Shown here: positions 50,266-60,265 of the stretch, piece by piece
Layout: every line of letters starts with the position of its first letter
Position numbering within the stretch: position 1 is the first letter of the stretch
Assembly: GCA_012839745.1 (NCBI GenBank)
Contig: DUMS01000086.1
Coordinates: 62,001 to 126,000, forward strand
DNA from: Tissierellia bacterium
GTDB lineage: Bacteria > Bacillota > Clostridia > Tissierellales > Tepidimicrobiaceae
DNA: 64,000 bases
Direction: 5' to 3'
Program-made: the position numbers and the translations under genes
Notes under the pieces: generated by a model
What the model saw: the letters and a program-made list of their open reading frames with translations, nothing else
Told to the model about the DNA's origin: nothing
Database searches by the model: none

Positions 50266-51996
50266 TTATTCAGCAGGAATTAATATCTTCTGGTTAGGGA
50301 ATATAAGATGTGGATTCTTCAGCTTATTGTATTCAGCCAGTCTTTGCCATGTAGTTCCAAATTTTCTTGCTATCTTCCACAATACATCTCCTGGTTTTAC
50401 TATATATACTATATCCTTTGGTTCCTCTACAGGTTCTTCCACAGGTTCTTCCTTTGCTCTTTCTTCAGCAACTATTCTTCCTTCCACTCCTATATTGATT
50501 TCTCCTAACTGGCTTATATAATCAGCCAATATTTCATCAAAGGCTGGATATTCGCCAAGAACCTTCTTACCTGCAAACATAGTATATCCATCTCCGCCTG
50601 CAGCCATGAAGTCATTTGTAACCAATGTGTAGGTCTTTTCTAAATCTAATGGTTGGCCCTGAACATAAACATCATATACCCTGTTTCCTGGTTCTTGAGA
50701 TGGGTCTATCTTATATTTCATTCCTGCTACATGTGGGAATCCTCCTGCAGGTGCTGGATAATCCTTAACTCCATGCTCCAGAGCAGCCAGTATGTCTGCA
50801 CCTGTTAATTCAATCTTGACTCCAGTGTTGCCAAATGGGAATACTGTTAATACATCGCCCTTAGTAATATCTCCTACTTCAATGGAAGCTCTTATACCTC
50901 CTCCATTTGTTAAAGCTACATCTGCGCCTGATATGTTTAGAAGTGCATCTGTCATAAGGTTTCCTAAGTTGGATTCTGAAGTCCTGACTATTTCCCTTTC
51001 GCCAACTAATCTTACATTTGTCTTTCCTATGACTTCTGAAAGTATTACATTGTTGGACTCATTCAACTGAGCAATCATATCCATAATCTCTTCGTCTTCT
51101 GCTACTTCTTCTACTTCTTCTCTTGATACAAGTTTAGGTTCAATAGCTGTTATTTCGCCATCAGTAAATGTAATATTTACTACACCTATGTTCTTTAGGT
51201 ATTCTCCAGTCTGTACTATTAAAGTGTCGCCTACTATTAATCCTTCTGGCAATAATGAATGGCTGTGTCCATCAACTATAAGGTCAATTCCTTCCACCTG
51301 TTCTGCCAGATCTGATGATTTTGGATTGCTTCCATCATCTAATCCCAGATGTGACAATGCGATAATCATATCAACATCTTCAGCCTGCAATCTTTCAACT
51401 ATCTCCTTAGCCTTGGCAATTGGGTCTACTATATCTACTCCTTCAGTGTTCTTTGGATGGGATTTATATACAGTTTCCTGAGTAGCCAATCCAAATATAC
51501 CAATTCTCAATCCGCCTATTTCCTTTATTACATATTCTCCTAATTCCATTTCCCCTTCCTTAGGTATTACATTAGCTGCCAGTATTGGGAAGTTAGCAAT
51601 TTTGCTTAGCTCTACCAGTCTTTCATATCCGTTGTTGAAGTCATGGTTTCCTGGTGCCATGGCATCGTATCCAACTGCATTCATTAGGTTTATCATGGCC
51701 TCTCCACGAGAAATATTTATTATAGTAGTTCCATGGGTTATATCTCCTGCATCAAGCACCAATACGTTTGGATTTTCTGCTTTCAGTTGCTTAATATAGG
51801 TTGCAAACCTTGGGAATCCAATTAGTTCTTCGTCACCTTCAACTCTTCCGTGTACATCATTGGTGTGAACAATTGTAAGATTTACTGTATTTGCCTCTTC
51901 TGCAAAGCTCATGCTTCTTACTGGTGCTAAAACAATTCCCAGCACAAGTACTAATGAAAGGAACAGATTGATAATTCTTTTGTTTCTAAAAAACAT
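50266..51996 (-). CDS. Secreted metallophosphoesterase / 5'-nucleotidase with C-terminal LysM
   Basis: NLTIVHTNDVHGRVEGDEELIGFPRFATYI, GNHDFNNG, LTNGGGIRASIEVGDITKGDVLTVFPFGNT; LysM VYIVKPGDVLWKIARKFGTTWQRLAEYNKLKNPHLIFPNQKILIPAE. Confidence 0.95.
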   Translation of the reverse strand: MFFRNKRIINLFLSLVLVLGIVLAPVRSMSFAEEANTVNLTIVHTNDVHGRVEGDEELIGFPRFATYIKQLKAENPNVLVLDAGDITHGTTIINISRGEAMINLMNAVGYDAMAPGNHDFNNGYERLVELSKIANFPILAANVIPKEGEMELGEYVIKEIGGLRIGIFGLATQETVYKSHPKNTEGVDIVDPIAKAKEIVERLQAEDVDMIIALSHLGLDDGSNPKSSDLAEQVEGIDLIVDGHSHSLLPEGLIVGDTLIVQTGEYLKNIGVVNITFTDGEITAIEPKLVSREEVEEVAEDEEIMDMIAQLNESNNVILSEVIGKTNVRLVGEREIVRTSESNLGNLMTDALLNISGADVALTNGGGIRASIEVGDITKGDVLTVFPFGNTGVKIELTGADILAALEHGVKDYPAPAGGFPHVAGMKYKIDPSQEPGNRVYDVYVQGQPLDLEKTYTLVTNDFMAAGGDGYTMFAGKKVLGEYPAFDEILADYISQLGEINIGVEGRIVAEERAKEEPVEEPVEEPKDIVYIVKPGDVLWKIARKFGTTWQRLAEYNKLKNPHLIFPNQKILIPAE

Positions 51997-52050
51997 TTTT
52001 TTACCCCCTTTTATATATTTTGTCACCTACCTTGGTAGGTTGAAAGCATA

Positions 52051-54036
52051 TTATTGGGCGGGAATCAATATCTTCTGGTTAGGGAATATCAGATGTGGGT
52101 TCTTTAGCTTATTGTATTCAGCTAATTTCTGCCATGTGGTTCCAAACTTTTCAGCTATTCTCCATAATACGTCCCCGGGTTTTACTATATATACAATTTC
52201 TTTTGGCTCTTCTGCTTCATCAGAAGAATCTTTAATTCCATATTCCCTTAATACCTCTTCCGGAATGACTCCTTCTTCAATTAATTCATATACATTCATT
52301 GCCTTTATGTTTATACTTCTTCCATCCTCTGAAGCTGGAAGCATTATATTTCCTTCATTTATCTGCTGTACTATATAGTCCCTCAATGGATGGTTCAAAT
52401 CTGCTCCTATTATCTCCCAGTTATTGTCCACCTCTGGCACAATGGTGCCTTGTTCCTTAATATGGGCTGCTATTAATGACCTTAAGGATACAGGGTCTGA
52501 ATTGTAATAAGGGTCATTTTTTATTATTCCAAGGCTCTTTAGAACGCTGTGCCTGTAATTGTTTATTGCAAGGGTAAATGTATCATCATCTTCAACAGGC
52601 TTTCCCTTAAATGTCAAATCCACTATTCTCTCTCCTGCAGGTTTGGAAATATCTATCTTGTACTCTACACCCTGGAACATATCATAGTTATATGGTCTGA
52701 TATTTGGATTGAATCCAATGGTTACATCCCCTGGTTTATAGGTGTTGTAGTATGATGCTGACCATTCCATATAGTTCTTTAGCTCCTGCCCTGTAATCTC
52801 TACAGCCACCAGGGTATTGGGATATTTGTATATATTGAATATATCACTGTAGGATATATCTCCCTTTTTAATATTGGATGTTGGTGTAAAGAGGGCTGCT
52901 GCTGATATATCCGCTCCGGTATTCTTAAGCTGCACATTGTTTATTAGATCCATTACAGCTGTATCCCTTATTAATCCTTCTGCTATTCCTTTTACTTCAG
53001 GAGCTGGATGGAAATCCTCACTTGCCTGGCCTATTACCTCCTCTAAAAACTCCAGGGTTCTCTCGTGGTATGCCTTTGTATATTCCTTTAGTTCATCTGA
53101 TGCCTCATACTCAGTTACATCTATTAACTGTACTGTTTTGTCTACTACTTCCCATTTTCCTCCGTTGTTCTTAAGATACAGGTCGAATCTAACAACCTGT
53201 GCTCCAGTATCCCTTGCTCCACCAACTACAGCATTTCCTATGGTTTCAGCAACAGATGCATGGTCATGGCCTACAAGGAATGCTACAATTTCAGGATTGG
53301 TTTCTATTACCTTTCTTGCAGAATCTCCTCCTCCTTGATCATATTCCCCCTCTACTCCTGCATGGGCAGTTGCAATTATAATATCCACATTTTCCTTTTC
53401 CTTCAATTCCTTAATATATTTCTGGCAAGCCACATACATAGGTTCAAAATCCAGATGGGTTACCTTTGGCCCATCCCATCTTGGTATGTTTGGAGTTGTA
53501 AGGCCTATTATGCCTACCTTGATGCCTGCCACTTCCTTTACAGTATAGGGCTCAACAAAGTTGCTGCCATCTTCCTTATAATAGGTATTGGCTGACAGAA
53601 TTGGGAATTGGGCTTCCTTAGCTATCTTCTCTATTAAGTCCGTTCCAAAGTTAAACTCGTGGTTTCCCAGAGTCATTGAATCATATCCCATGAAGTTCAT
53701 GGCATCAATGACTGGGTGAGGCTCATCTACCAGTTCAGTATTATACAGGTCGTCAGTAAGTATTGTACCTTGTATAGTATCACCATTGTCTATGAGTATT
53801 GTATTTGGATTTTCTGTTCTGACTGCCTTAACTACTGAATATACCTTGGCAAGGCCTAATCCGTCTACTTCTAAGCCATCTTCATAGGACCAGTTATATA
53901 TATTCCCATGGACGTCTGTAGTACCTAATATTGTCAAATGTACAATCTCTTCATCTGCAATTGCAGGTACGCTTATTATGCCTAATATCAGCACAATGGA
54001 CAGAATGAGGCTTATAAGCCTTTTCTTTGTAAACAT
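52051..54036 (-). CDS. Secreted 2',3'-cyclic-nucleotide 2'-phosphodiesterase/5'-nucleotidase-like protein with C-terminal LysM
   Basis: LTILGTTDVHGNIYNW, GNHEFNFGTDLI, ATAHAGVEGEYDQGG, GHDHA; LysM VYIVKPGDVLWRIAEKFGTTWQKLAEYNKLKNPHLIFPNQKILIPAQ. Confidence 0.95.
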   Translation of the reverse strand: MFTKKRLISLILSIVLILGIISVPAIADEEIVHLTILGTTDVHGNIYNWSYEDGLEVDGLGLAKVYSVVKAVRTENPNTILIDNGDTIQGTILTDDLYNTELVDEPHPVIDAMNFMGYDSMTLGNHEFNFGTDLIEKIAKEAQFPILSANTYYKEDGSNFVEPYTVKEVAGIKVGIIGLTTPNIPRWDGPKVTHLDFEPMYVACQKYIKELKEKENVDIIIATAHAGVEGEYDQGGGDSARKVIETNPEIVAFLVGHDHASVAETIGNAVVGGARDTGAQVVRFDLYLKNNGGKWEVVDKTVQLIDVTEYEASDELKEYTKAYHERTLEFLEEVIGQASEDFHPAPEVKGIAEGLIRDTAVMDLINNVQLKNTGADISAAALFTPTSNIKKGDISYSDIFNIYKYPNTLVAVEITGQELKNYMEWSASYYNTYKPGDVTIGFNPNIRPYNYDMFQGVEYKIDISKPAGERIVDLTFKGKPVEDDDTFTLAINNYRHSVLKSLGIIKNDPYYNSDPVSLRSLIAAHIKEQGTIVPEVDNNWEIIGADLNHPLRDYIVQQINEGNIMLPASEDGRSINIKAMNVYELIEEGVIPEEVLREYGIKDSSDEAEEPKEIVYIVKPGDVLWRIAEKFGTTWQKLAEYNKLKNPHLIFPNQKILIPAQ

Positions 54037-54264
54037 CATTATTATCCCCCTTTCACTTGTCTCTATAATATTTTATCAAAAATTTAGAAAAATTTATAGA
54101 ATTTTGTGGAATTTGAAGAGAGTTTTGCTTAAATTGCCAGCATATATTTTCTACCCAAAATGTTGTCCCTCTATACATATATTCACAACAAAACCATATC
54201 TATTCCTAAAATAATCTTTTAAGTTTATTTTATTTAAAGCTCCAACTAATGTCGTTAACCTCAA

Positions 54265-55704
54265 CTATTCCCTTAATTTTTTATCGCTTGACACCACTTC
54301 GGCTATGAAGTAGGAAAACAGTCTTGTTGAAAGAATCATATTATCAAATTTTGCTTTTTCATTGATTTCATGGCAAGTATCTTCCTCATCCGGAAATACT
54401 GGTCCCCAGCATACACAGTTTGGCAATGCCTTTGCATATGAGGTTCCATACTCCAAATTATAATAGCTTGTCCAGGGGGTATTTTCATTGTATATTCTTT
54501 CCATCAGCTTAACAAAGGGCTTATTGCTGTCTACGTATATGGCATCCATATATTCTACAATTTCAACTGTATACCCATAAATATGCCTGTACTTTGCAAA
54601 TCCTTTTTCAACATCTTCCCTATGAACTCCATAGGTCTGCCTGATATTATAATACAGCCTGTATCCGTCCTTTTCCGTTCTCATCATTGTAACAGACATT
54701 ACAGTTTTGTGCATATCTTCTCCATTTACATATACATTTCCCTTTGCCAGCCCAAAAGGTGCACCTTCAAAATCACCTGCTGCAATTTCATTTATGAATT
54801 TCACAACATAATATGCGCCATTATCCATCAAGTCCAGTTCCTTTAGAAAATCTGCCAGTATCCATATGGCATTGACTCCTTTTTCCGGATAGCATGAATG
54901 GGCTGCAGCCCCTTTTGCCTTTATGACTGTAAGATCATCTTCTACTTCAATTGATAATTCCTTATCCGGATTTCTATTTAAATAATCAGATAGTCTCTTT
55001 GCTATTTCCTCCTTGTTTCCTCTCAGTATGGCTGATGCCACATCTGGTATGCTGTTTACTGCAGTGCCTCCATTAAGGTCTGTAATTTCTATGGTTCCTC
55101 TTTCCCCTTCTTTTCTACCAAATTTAAGCACAATATCTGCATATCCCTTTTCCCTGTTTCCTATTGGAAATTCTCCATCCGGGGTAAAGGAAAAATCAGG
55201 AAGCCTGCAATTTGCCACATATGCCTCTATATCCTTCCATTTAACTTCCTCCTGTGTCCCAATTATAAGCTGTACCTTTTTGTGCATGTTAATTCCAAGT
55301 TCCTTTACTGCCATCATGGCATATAAAGTGCATAGAAGAGGCCCTTTGTCATCCTGGCTTCCCCTGCCCCATATATATCCATCTGCCAGTGTAGCCCTGT
55401 ATGGAGGATACTTCCATTCCGATTTGTCCCCCGGGTCTACCACATCTACATGAGCCAGAATCCCTAAAGTTTCGTCTCCTTCTCCCATTTCCACTATTCC
55501 TATCTGGTCATTTAATATTGTTTCTGCCTTTAGGCCATATCCTTTTGCCTTCTCTATACACAAGCGCAAAGCTCTTTTAACTTCATCAATATCCTCTGAC
55601 ACACTGGGTACTGACATTAAATCATCCAGATCCCTTAAAAACAAATCCTTGCGCTCGTAAATAAACCTGTCAATTGCTTCTTTATAATCCCTATACATCT
55701 TCAA
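54265..55704 (-). CDS. Sapep/PepV-like M20 dipeptidase
   Basis: DLDDLMSVPSVSED, LGILAHVDVVDPGDKSEWKYPPY, GRGSQDDKGPLLCTLYA, IIGTQEEVKWKDIEAYV. Confidence 0.93.
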   Translation of the reverse strand: MKMYRDYKEAIDRFIYERKDLFLRDLDDLMSVPSVSEDIDEVKRALRLCIEKAKGYGLKAETILNDQIGIVEMGEGDETLGILAHVDVVDPGDKSEWKYPPYRATLADGYIWGRGSQDDKGPLLCTLYAMMAVKELGINMHKKVQLIIGTQEEVKWKDIEAYVANCRLPDFSFTPDGEFPIGNREKGYADIVLKFGRKEGERGTIEITDLNGGTAVNSIPDVASAILRGNKEEIAKRLSDYLNRNPDKELSIEVEDDLTVIKAKGAAAHSCYPEKGVNAIWILADFLKELDLMDNGAYYVVKFINEIAAGDFEGAPFGLAKGNVYVNGEDMHKTVMSVTMMRTEKDGYRLYYNIRQTYGVHREDVEKGFAKYRHIYGYTVEIVEYMDAIYVDSNKPFVKLMERIYNENTPWTSYYNLEYGTSYAKALPNCVCWGPVFPDEEDTCHEINEKAKFDNMILSTRLFSYFIAEVVSSDKKLRE

Positions 55705-55889
55705 ATACCTCCTTTTACAAAGAAACAGCTAAAATATGCCTACCTTATCAAACACTCATTTCAATCTTACCTTTCTATCATCCCCTAATTTTTATGTTTT
55801 GAGGCTATTAACCTGTGTAATTTTTCACACTTATGTTAGCACAATAATAGCAATAAATCCAGTTTTTTACTGGATTTAAACTGTACAAT

Positions 55890-55936
55890 AAAAAACTTCC
55901 CTATCCAGTAAACTTACCAGATAAGGAAGCTTTTTC
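55890..55936 (-). terminator. Terminator downstream of yfcC-like fragment
   Basis: aaaaaacttccctatccagtaaacttaccagataaggaagcttttt. Confidence 0.78.
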
Positions 55937-55942
55937 ACTATA

Positions 55943-56470
55943 TTAAAATGGTCCAAGCTTCATCAAGTGAGCTATAAGCACAAACACTGCACCTACTAGA
56001 TACTGAATCAAAGCTAATTTTACAAACCATTTGGCCCATTTTTCCCATGGAATCTTTGCTAAAGCCAAACCTGCCATAAAATATCCTGAAGTTGGTGTAA
56101 GTACATTTGAAATTCCATCACCTAATTGGAAGGCAAGAACTGCAGTCTGTCTGGTTATACCTGTCAAGTCAGCCATTCCCTTAACTAACTGCTCTCCAAA
56201 ACCATTAAGACCTAATCCAGCTATTAAAGATACAACAATTGCCATTCCCAAAAATAATGCAGATATCTCCATTATATACCATCCAAATTTTATTACTCCA
56301 ACAACAAGCATTACAATTGTTAGTGCTACAGCTATCAAAACAAGTTTATCGTTTAATGTAAGCTCTCTGATTTTATTCAAATCTAAAGTATCATCTCTAG
56401 TTTTGTCAAACTCATACATATTGCTTATTTCTGGATTTGCTTTCACCTTATTTGCATATCTATATGTATA
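55943..56470 (-). pseudogene. YfcC-family transporter, C-terminal fragment (5'-truncated at (TA)n)
   Basis: C-terminal YfcC signature ITRQTAVLAFQLGDGISNVLTPTSGYFMAGLALAKIPWEKWAKWF; only about the last third is present. In-frame homology RYANKVKANPE runs up to the TA repeat. Confidence 0.8.
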
Positions 56471-57524
56471 TATATATATATATAATCTCAGGGCTTTTAC
56501 CCCATACTCCTTCTGTCATGTCTCTGGTAATACTAACTATTGGATGTTTTACATCAGTTTCCATAGCCTCATGTACATAGCCTTCCTTCATAACGCTTTC
56601 ATCCATTACCTTTATATAACATGTAAAATCCTTATCCTCATTAGATAATTCATCTATAATACTTTGATATTGCTTTATTACATCTGAATATTTTACTCCA
56701 GGAACCCATCTTCTATCAATTTTTAAAGTGCACTCTCCTGCAACAGTACTAGGCTGAGTACCCCCCATTATAGTTCCGTAATTCATAGATGATTTCCCAA
56801 TAAGAGGATGGGTTTCCATATTTATTTTAGGCATCAGTTTTTCCTCTACCCTCTGAATAAAATTAGAAGCCTTGAGAATAGCATTTATGCCTTTATCCTG
56901 ATTTCCACCATGTACAGCTTTCCCTATAAATTGAAGTTCAAACCACTCCAACCCTCTGTGAGCAACACATATATCCAAATTTGAAGGCTCTCCTACTATA
57001 GCTGCATCTGCCTTGATTCCTCTTTCTATTAGATCTATGGTTCCCAGACTTTTTTCTTCCTCATCAATTACTCCGGCAAATAACAAGTCTCCATTCAATT
57101 TTATATTTGCCCTTTTTATTGCAACAAGGCTATAGGCCATACATGCCAAAGGCCCTTTCATATCCACTACACCACGGCCATAAAGTTTACCTTCTTTTAT
57201 CTTAAGGCAATATGGGTCGTCCATATCGTAAGGTGGCACAGTATCAGTATGCCCTGTTAATAAAAGGGATTTACCTTCTCCACTTCCCTTTAACCTGGCA
57301 ATTACATTGAACCTGCCATCAGCTACATGAACCAATTCCGAATCAATTCCCTCTTTTTGAAAAAAATTATGAATATATTTGGCTACACCAGTTTCCTGAT
57401 TTTCTATACCCCTATGGCTGGATATAATGACAAGATTCCCTATTATGGATATTACTTCCTCTTCAGCAACTACAGATTTCAACCTGTTTAATATATCTGA
57501 ATTCATAAGATTACTTCCTTTCAT
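56460..57524 (-). pseudogene. M20 family (ArgE/DapE-like) metallopeptidase, 3'-truncated
   Basis: LLTGHTDTVPPYD, YGRGVVDMKGPLACM, DEEEKSLGT, VGEPSNLDICVAHRG; ends ..TRDMTEGVWGKSPEIIYIYIYI* inside the repeat, without the C-terminal His-containing segment. Confidence 0.8.
56461..56485. repeat. (TA)n microsatellite at gene-fragment junction
   Basis: tatatgtatatatatatatatataa. Confidence 0.9.
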
Positions 57525-57591
57525 GAGACAAGCAGAACTGCTTTGTCTGTATTGTTAATTATGATGTTTTATTTGGATTTAAGGCAAAAAA

Positions 57592-58761
57592 TTATTTGTC
57601 TTTACAGGTTTCAAACTCCTCTTTGATTTTTTTCAACAGTTCTTCATCCATTATTACATCTGCTGCTGTCAATACCAGTGCTGCAATAGTCTTTTTCATG
57701 CTATCATGGGCTTCTTCAGTTAATGTTGCCTCAGCCAATTCCTTTGTATGGGCAGCTATGCCTGAGCCTCTACATATGCCAAAATAAGGATGGATGGCAG
57801 GACATACATGGCTTACATTTCCCATATCTATGGAGCCAAAGGTTTCTCTGATATTTTCACAATCTTCAACGCCCAAGCCCTTTAAATGCTCATTATACCT
57901 CTTTGATAATGTTTCATTGGTAACCATGTTGTCATAGGATGCTTCAAAATTAGAAATTTCCAATTCAGTTCCAGTAGCAATGCTTGCTCCTCTTGCACAG
58001 TTCTTCACTTTTTCACTTAATTCCATCAGATATTTCTTGGTAGTTGCCCTAATGTAGAATCGTGCTACAGCTAAATCAGGAACCACATTGGGAGCTTTTC
58101 CTCCTTCAACAATTATTCCATGAACTCTGGCAGATGGCAATATATGCTGTCTTAATGCGTTTATGGCATTAAATGTCAAAATAACCCCATCTAGTGCATT
58201 TATACCTTTTTCCGGAGATGAAGCTGCATGGGCGGTTTTTCCCCTGAATGTAAACTCAACTGCCTCTAAGGCCAAAGAAGCACCGCTTTGATAGAATTCT
58301 GCATCCGGATGGGCCAGCATGGCTATATCTACATCGTCAAAGGCTCTTTTTGCTACCATCTCCACCTTTGCGCCACTGGTTTCTTCAGCAGGTGTACCAA
58401 AGACTACTACCCTACCTCCTATTTCATCTACAAGCTTGCTCAATACAATGCCTGCACCTGTACTAACAGTTCCTAGAAGATTATGTCCACAGCCATGGCC
58501 TATACCTGGCAATGCATCATATTCTGCCAGATATGCAATTGTAGGTCCATCCTTTTCACCCTTGTATTCTGCCCTAAATGCAGTTTCCATACCTAAGTAG
58601 CACTCTTCTACTTTGAAATTATGCTTCTTTAAAAGGTTGATATGGGCTTTGGATGATTTGTACTCTTCATAGCCCAATTCAGGGTTTTCATAGATATACT
58701 TGCTGAGCTGTATCAATTCATCCTTTACTTCTTCTATTAAATGCAAAACCTTTTCCTTCAC
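57592..58761 (-). CDS. M20 family amidohydrolase / metal-dependent amidase
   Basis: IYENPELGYEEYKSSKAH, AEYDALPGIGHGCGHNLLGT, GTPAEETSGAKVEM. GTG start after ggaggtg preferred. Confidence 0.92.
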   Translation of the reverse strand: MKEKVLHLIEEVKDELIQLSKYIYENPELGYEEYKSSKAHINLLKKHNFKVEECYLGMETAFRAEYKGEKDGPTIAYLAEYDALPGIGHGCGHNLLGTVSTGAGIVLSKLVDEIGGRVVVFGTPAEETSGAKVEMVAKRAFDDVDIAMLAHPDAEFYQSGASLALEAVEFTFRGKTAHAASSPEKGINALDGVILTFNAINALRQHILPSARVHGIIVEGGKAPNVVPDLAVARFYIRATTKKYLMELSEKVKNCARGASIATGTELEISNFEASYDNMVTNETLSKRYNEHLKGLGVEDCENIRETFGSIDMGNVSHVCPAIHPYFGICRGSGIAAHTKELAEATLTEEAHDSMKKTIAALVLTAADVIMDEELLKKIKEEFETCKDK

Positions 58762-59043
58762 ATTAACACCTCCATCTGGTTTTTTCTTTCTAAAAATAAA
58801 AAAGCTTTTCTTCATTTTTCTTCAAGTTTAACTACAAGCACATAATCTGTACCCTTTCCTCTGTTGTGCATCACCTCGATACATTTAGCTATAGTTATGT
58901 TTATATACTTATTACTTTAACATAGAATTTATGTCTTAATATATATAATAGCACTAATTTACTGTATGTCAATTATTGCCTTAATTTATTGAATTTTGAA
59001 CTATTAGACTCCTTCTCCCAAATTGCTGAATAAGACAAATAAA

Positions 59044-59072
59044 TAAGACAAAAGAACCGTCCCCTTGTCTTA
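59044..59072. repeat. Interspersed-type hairpin TAAGACAA-AAGAACCGTCCCC-TTGTCTTA
   Basis: 8-bp perfect stem around loop AAGAACCGTCCCC. Confidence 0.6.
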
Positions 59073-59073
59073 A

Positions 59074-59106
59074 AAATCCCTTCCAGCATTATGCTGGAAG
59101 GGATTT
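59074..59106 (-). terminator. Terminator downstream of stalk-domain protein
   Basis: aaatcccttccagcat-t-atgctggaagggattt. Confidence 0.85.
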
Positions 59107-59121
59107 ACAGAAACCTGCTAT

Positions 59122-60117
59122 TTAATTGTTATTTATGTTTAATACTCCATCATATGCTATGTCAACATTTAATCCCATAAGCTCAAGAAACTCCACTGGA
59201 ACATAGGTAGTTGAATCCACCAGCTCTGGTGCTATGCCTAATTGAGTTTTCATCTTTGCAAAGTTGTAGTCATCTTCTCCAATCTTTACTAGGAACCAGT
59301 GCGCTCCTTTCATTATTTCCACAGAGTAGTTTTCTCCATTCCATTTTACTTCATATCCCAGGGCTTCTGCTATCTGTCTGAGAGGAACCATAATTGTATT
59401 ATCCTTCATATACATTGGCTTGTTCAGGACAGTTTCAACACCCTCTATTACTGCTCTACCGGTATCCTTTAGCTGCTCTTTCAGAACTATTACCTTTTGA
59501 GGGACGGCTTTTGCTGGAAGGCTTAATTCAGCAATGCCATAGAATACAACTGCCTTGCTGTTTCTTATATCTTCTTTTTTAAGCAGATTTCCTTCCCTAT
59601 CCACTATTACGGTTTCTTCATCTGGAAATATCTGCAATATTCCATCTGTGCTTAACAGGTTTTCATCGAATCTGTATACCTCTACGTTGGTGTATTCCTC
59701 ATTTTCCATTACAGCTACAACATCTGCAGGAATCCTTGGTGGATATATCATTGGAAGTATTATATCGCTGGGGTAGTATGCCATTACTTTCATTCCTTCT
59801 TCTAAATAGCTTCTGTCAACAATATCCATTGTCTTATTGCTAACTAGGAAAGTTTCTTCCAGTACATAGAATATTGCTATGTTTCCTGGTTCCTCCTGGT
59901 CATTCTCCACTACAATTGATAATCTCCCCTCTTCCTCCTGTATCTCCTTTATTGTTCCATAGAATCCTATGAACTCCTGCTTCAATTGCTCTGGCTCCTC
60001 AAATTCTATAACCTCTTTGACATTTCCTTCAATATCTCCTTCTGCATTTGACATAAGGGGAACTACCATCAAAGACGCTGCTAAAGCTGTTACAACAACT
60101 TTTTTCAGTACTTTCAT
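59122..60117 (-). CDS. Secreted copper amine oxidase N-terminal-like (stalk) domain protein
   Basis: Signal peptide; NTIMVPLRQIAEALGYEVKWNGENYSVEIMKGAHWFLVKIGEDDYNFAKMKTQLGIAPELVDSTTYVPVEFLELMG. Confidence 0.88.
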   Translation of the reverse strand: MKVLKKVVVTALAASLMVVPLMSNAEGDIEGNVKEVIEFEEPEQLKQEFIGFYGTIKEIQEEEGRLSIVVENDQEEPGNIAIFYVLEETFLVSNKTMDIVDRSYLEEGMKVMAYYPSDIILPMIYPPRIPADVVAVMENEEYTNVEVYRFDENLLSTDGILQIFPDEETVIVDREGNLLKKEDIRNSKAVVFYGIAELSLPAKAVPQKVIVLKEQLKDTGRAVIEGVETVLNKPMYMKDNTIMVPLRQIAEALGYEVKWNGENYSVEIMKGAHWFLVKIGEDDYNFAKMKTQLGIAPELVDSTTYVPVEFLELMGLNVDIAYDGVLNINNN

Positions 60118-60209
60118 ATATAACCACTCCTTTCCATGTATAGTATTAGTATAAGCTATAACAGGCTTTTAGTGGTTACAATACGGTTAAATAAAAGTTA
60201 CATTATGAA

Positions 60210-60234
60210 AAACCTGGGGCTTATCCCCAGGTCC
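60210..60234 (-). terminator. Terminator downstream of RelA/SpoT-domain protein
   Basis: acctgggg-cttat-ccccaggt; minus-sense tail tttttc. Confidence 0.8.
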
Positions 60235-60265
60235 AAGGTTAAATCCATTTGTAAAATGCCATACT

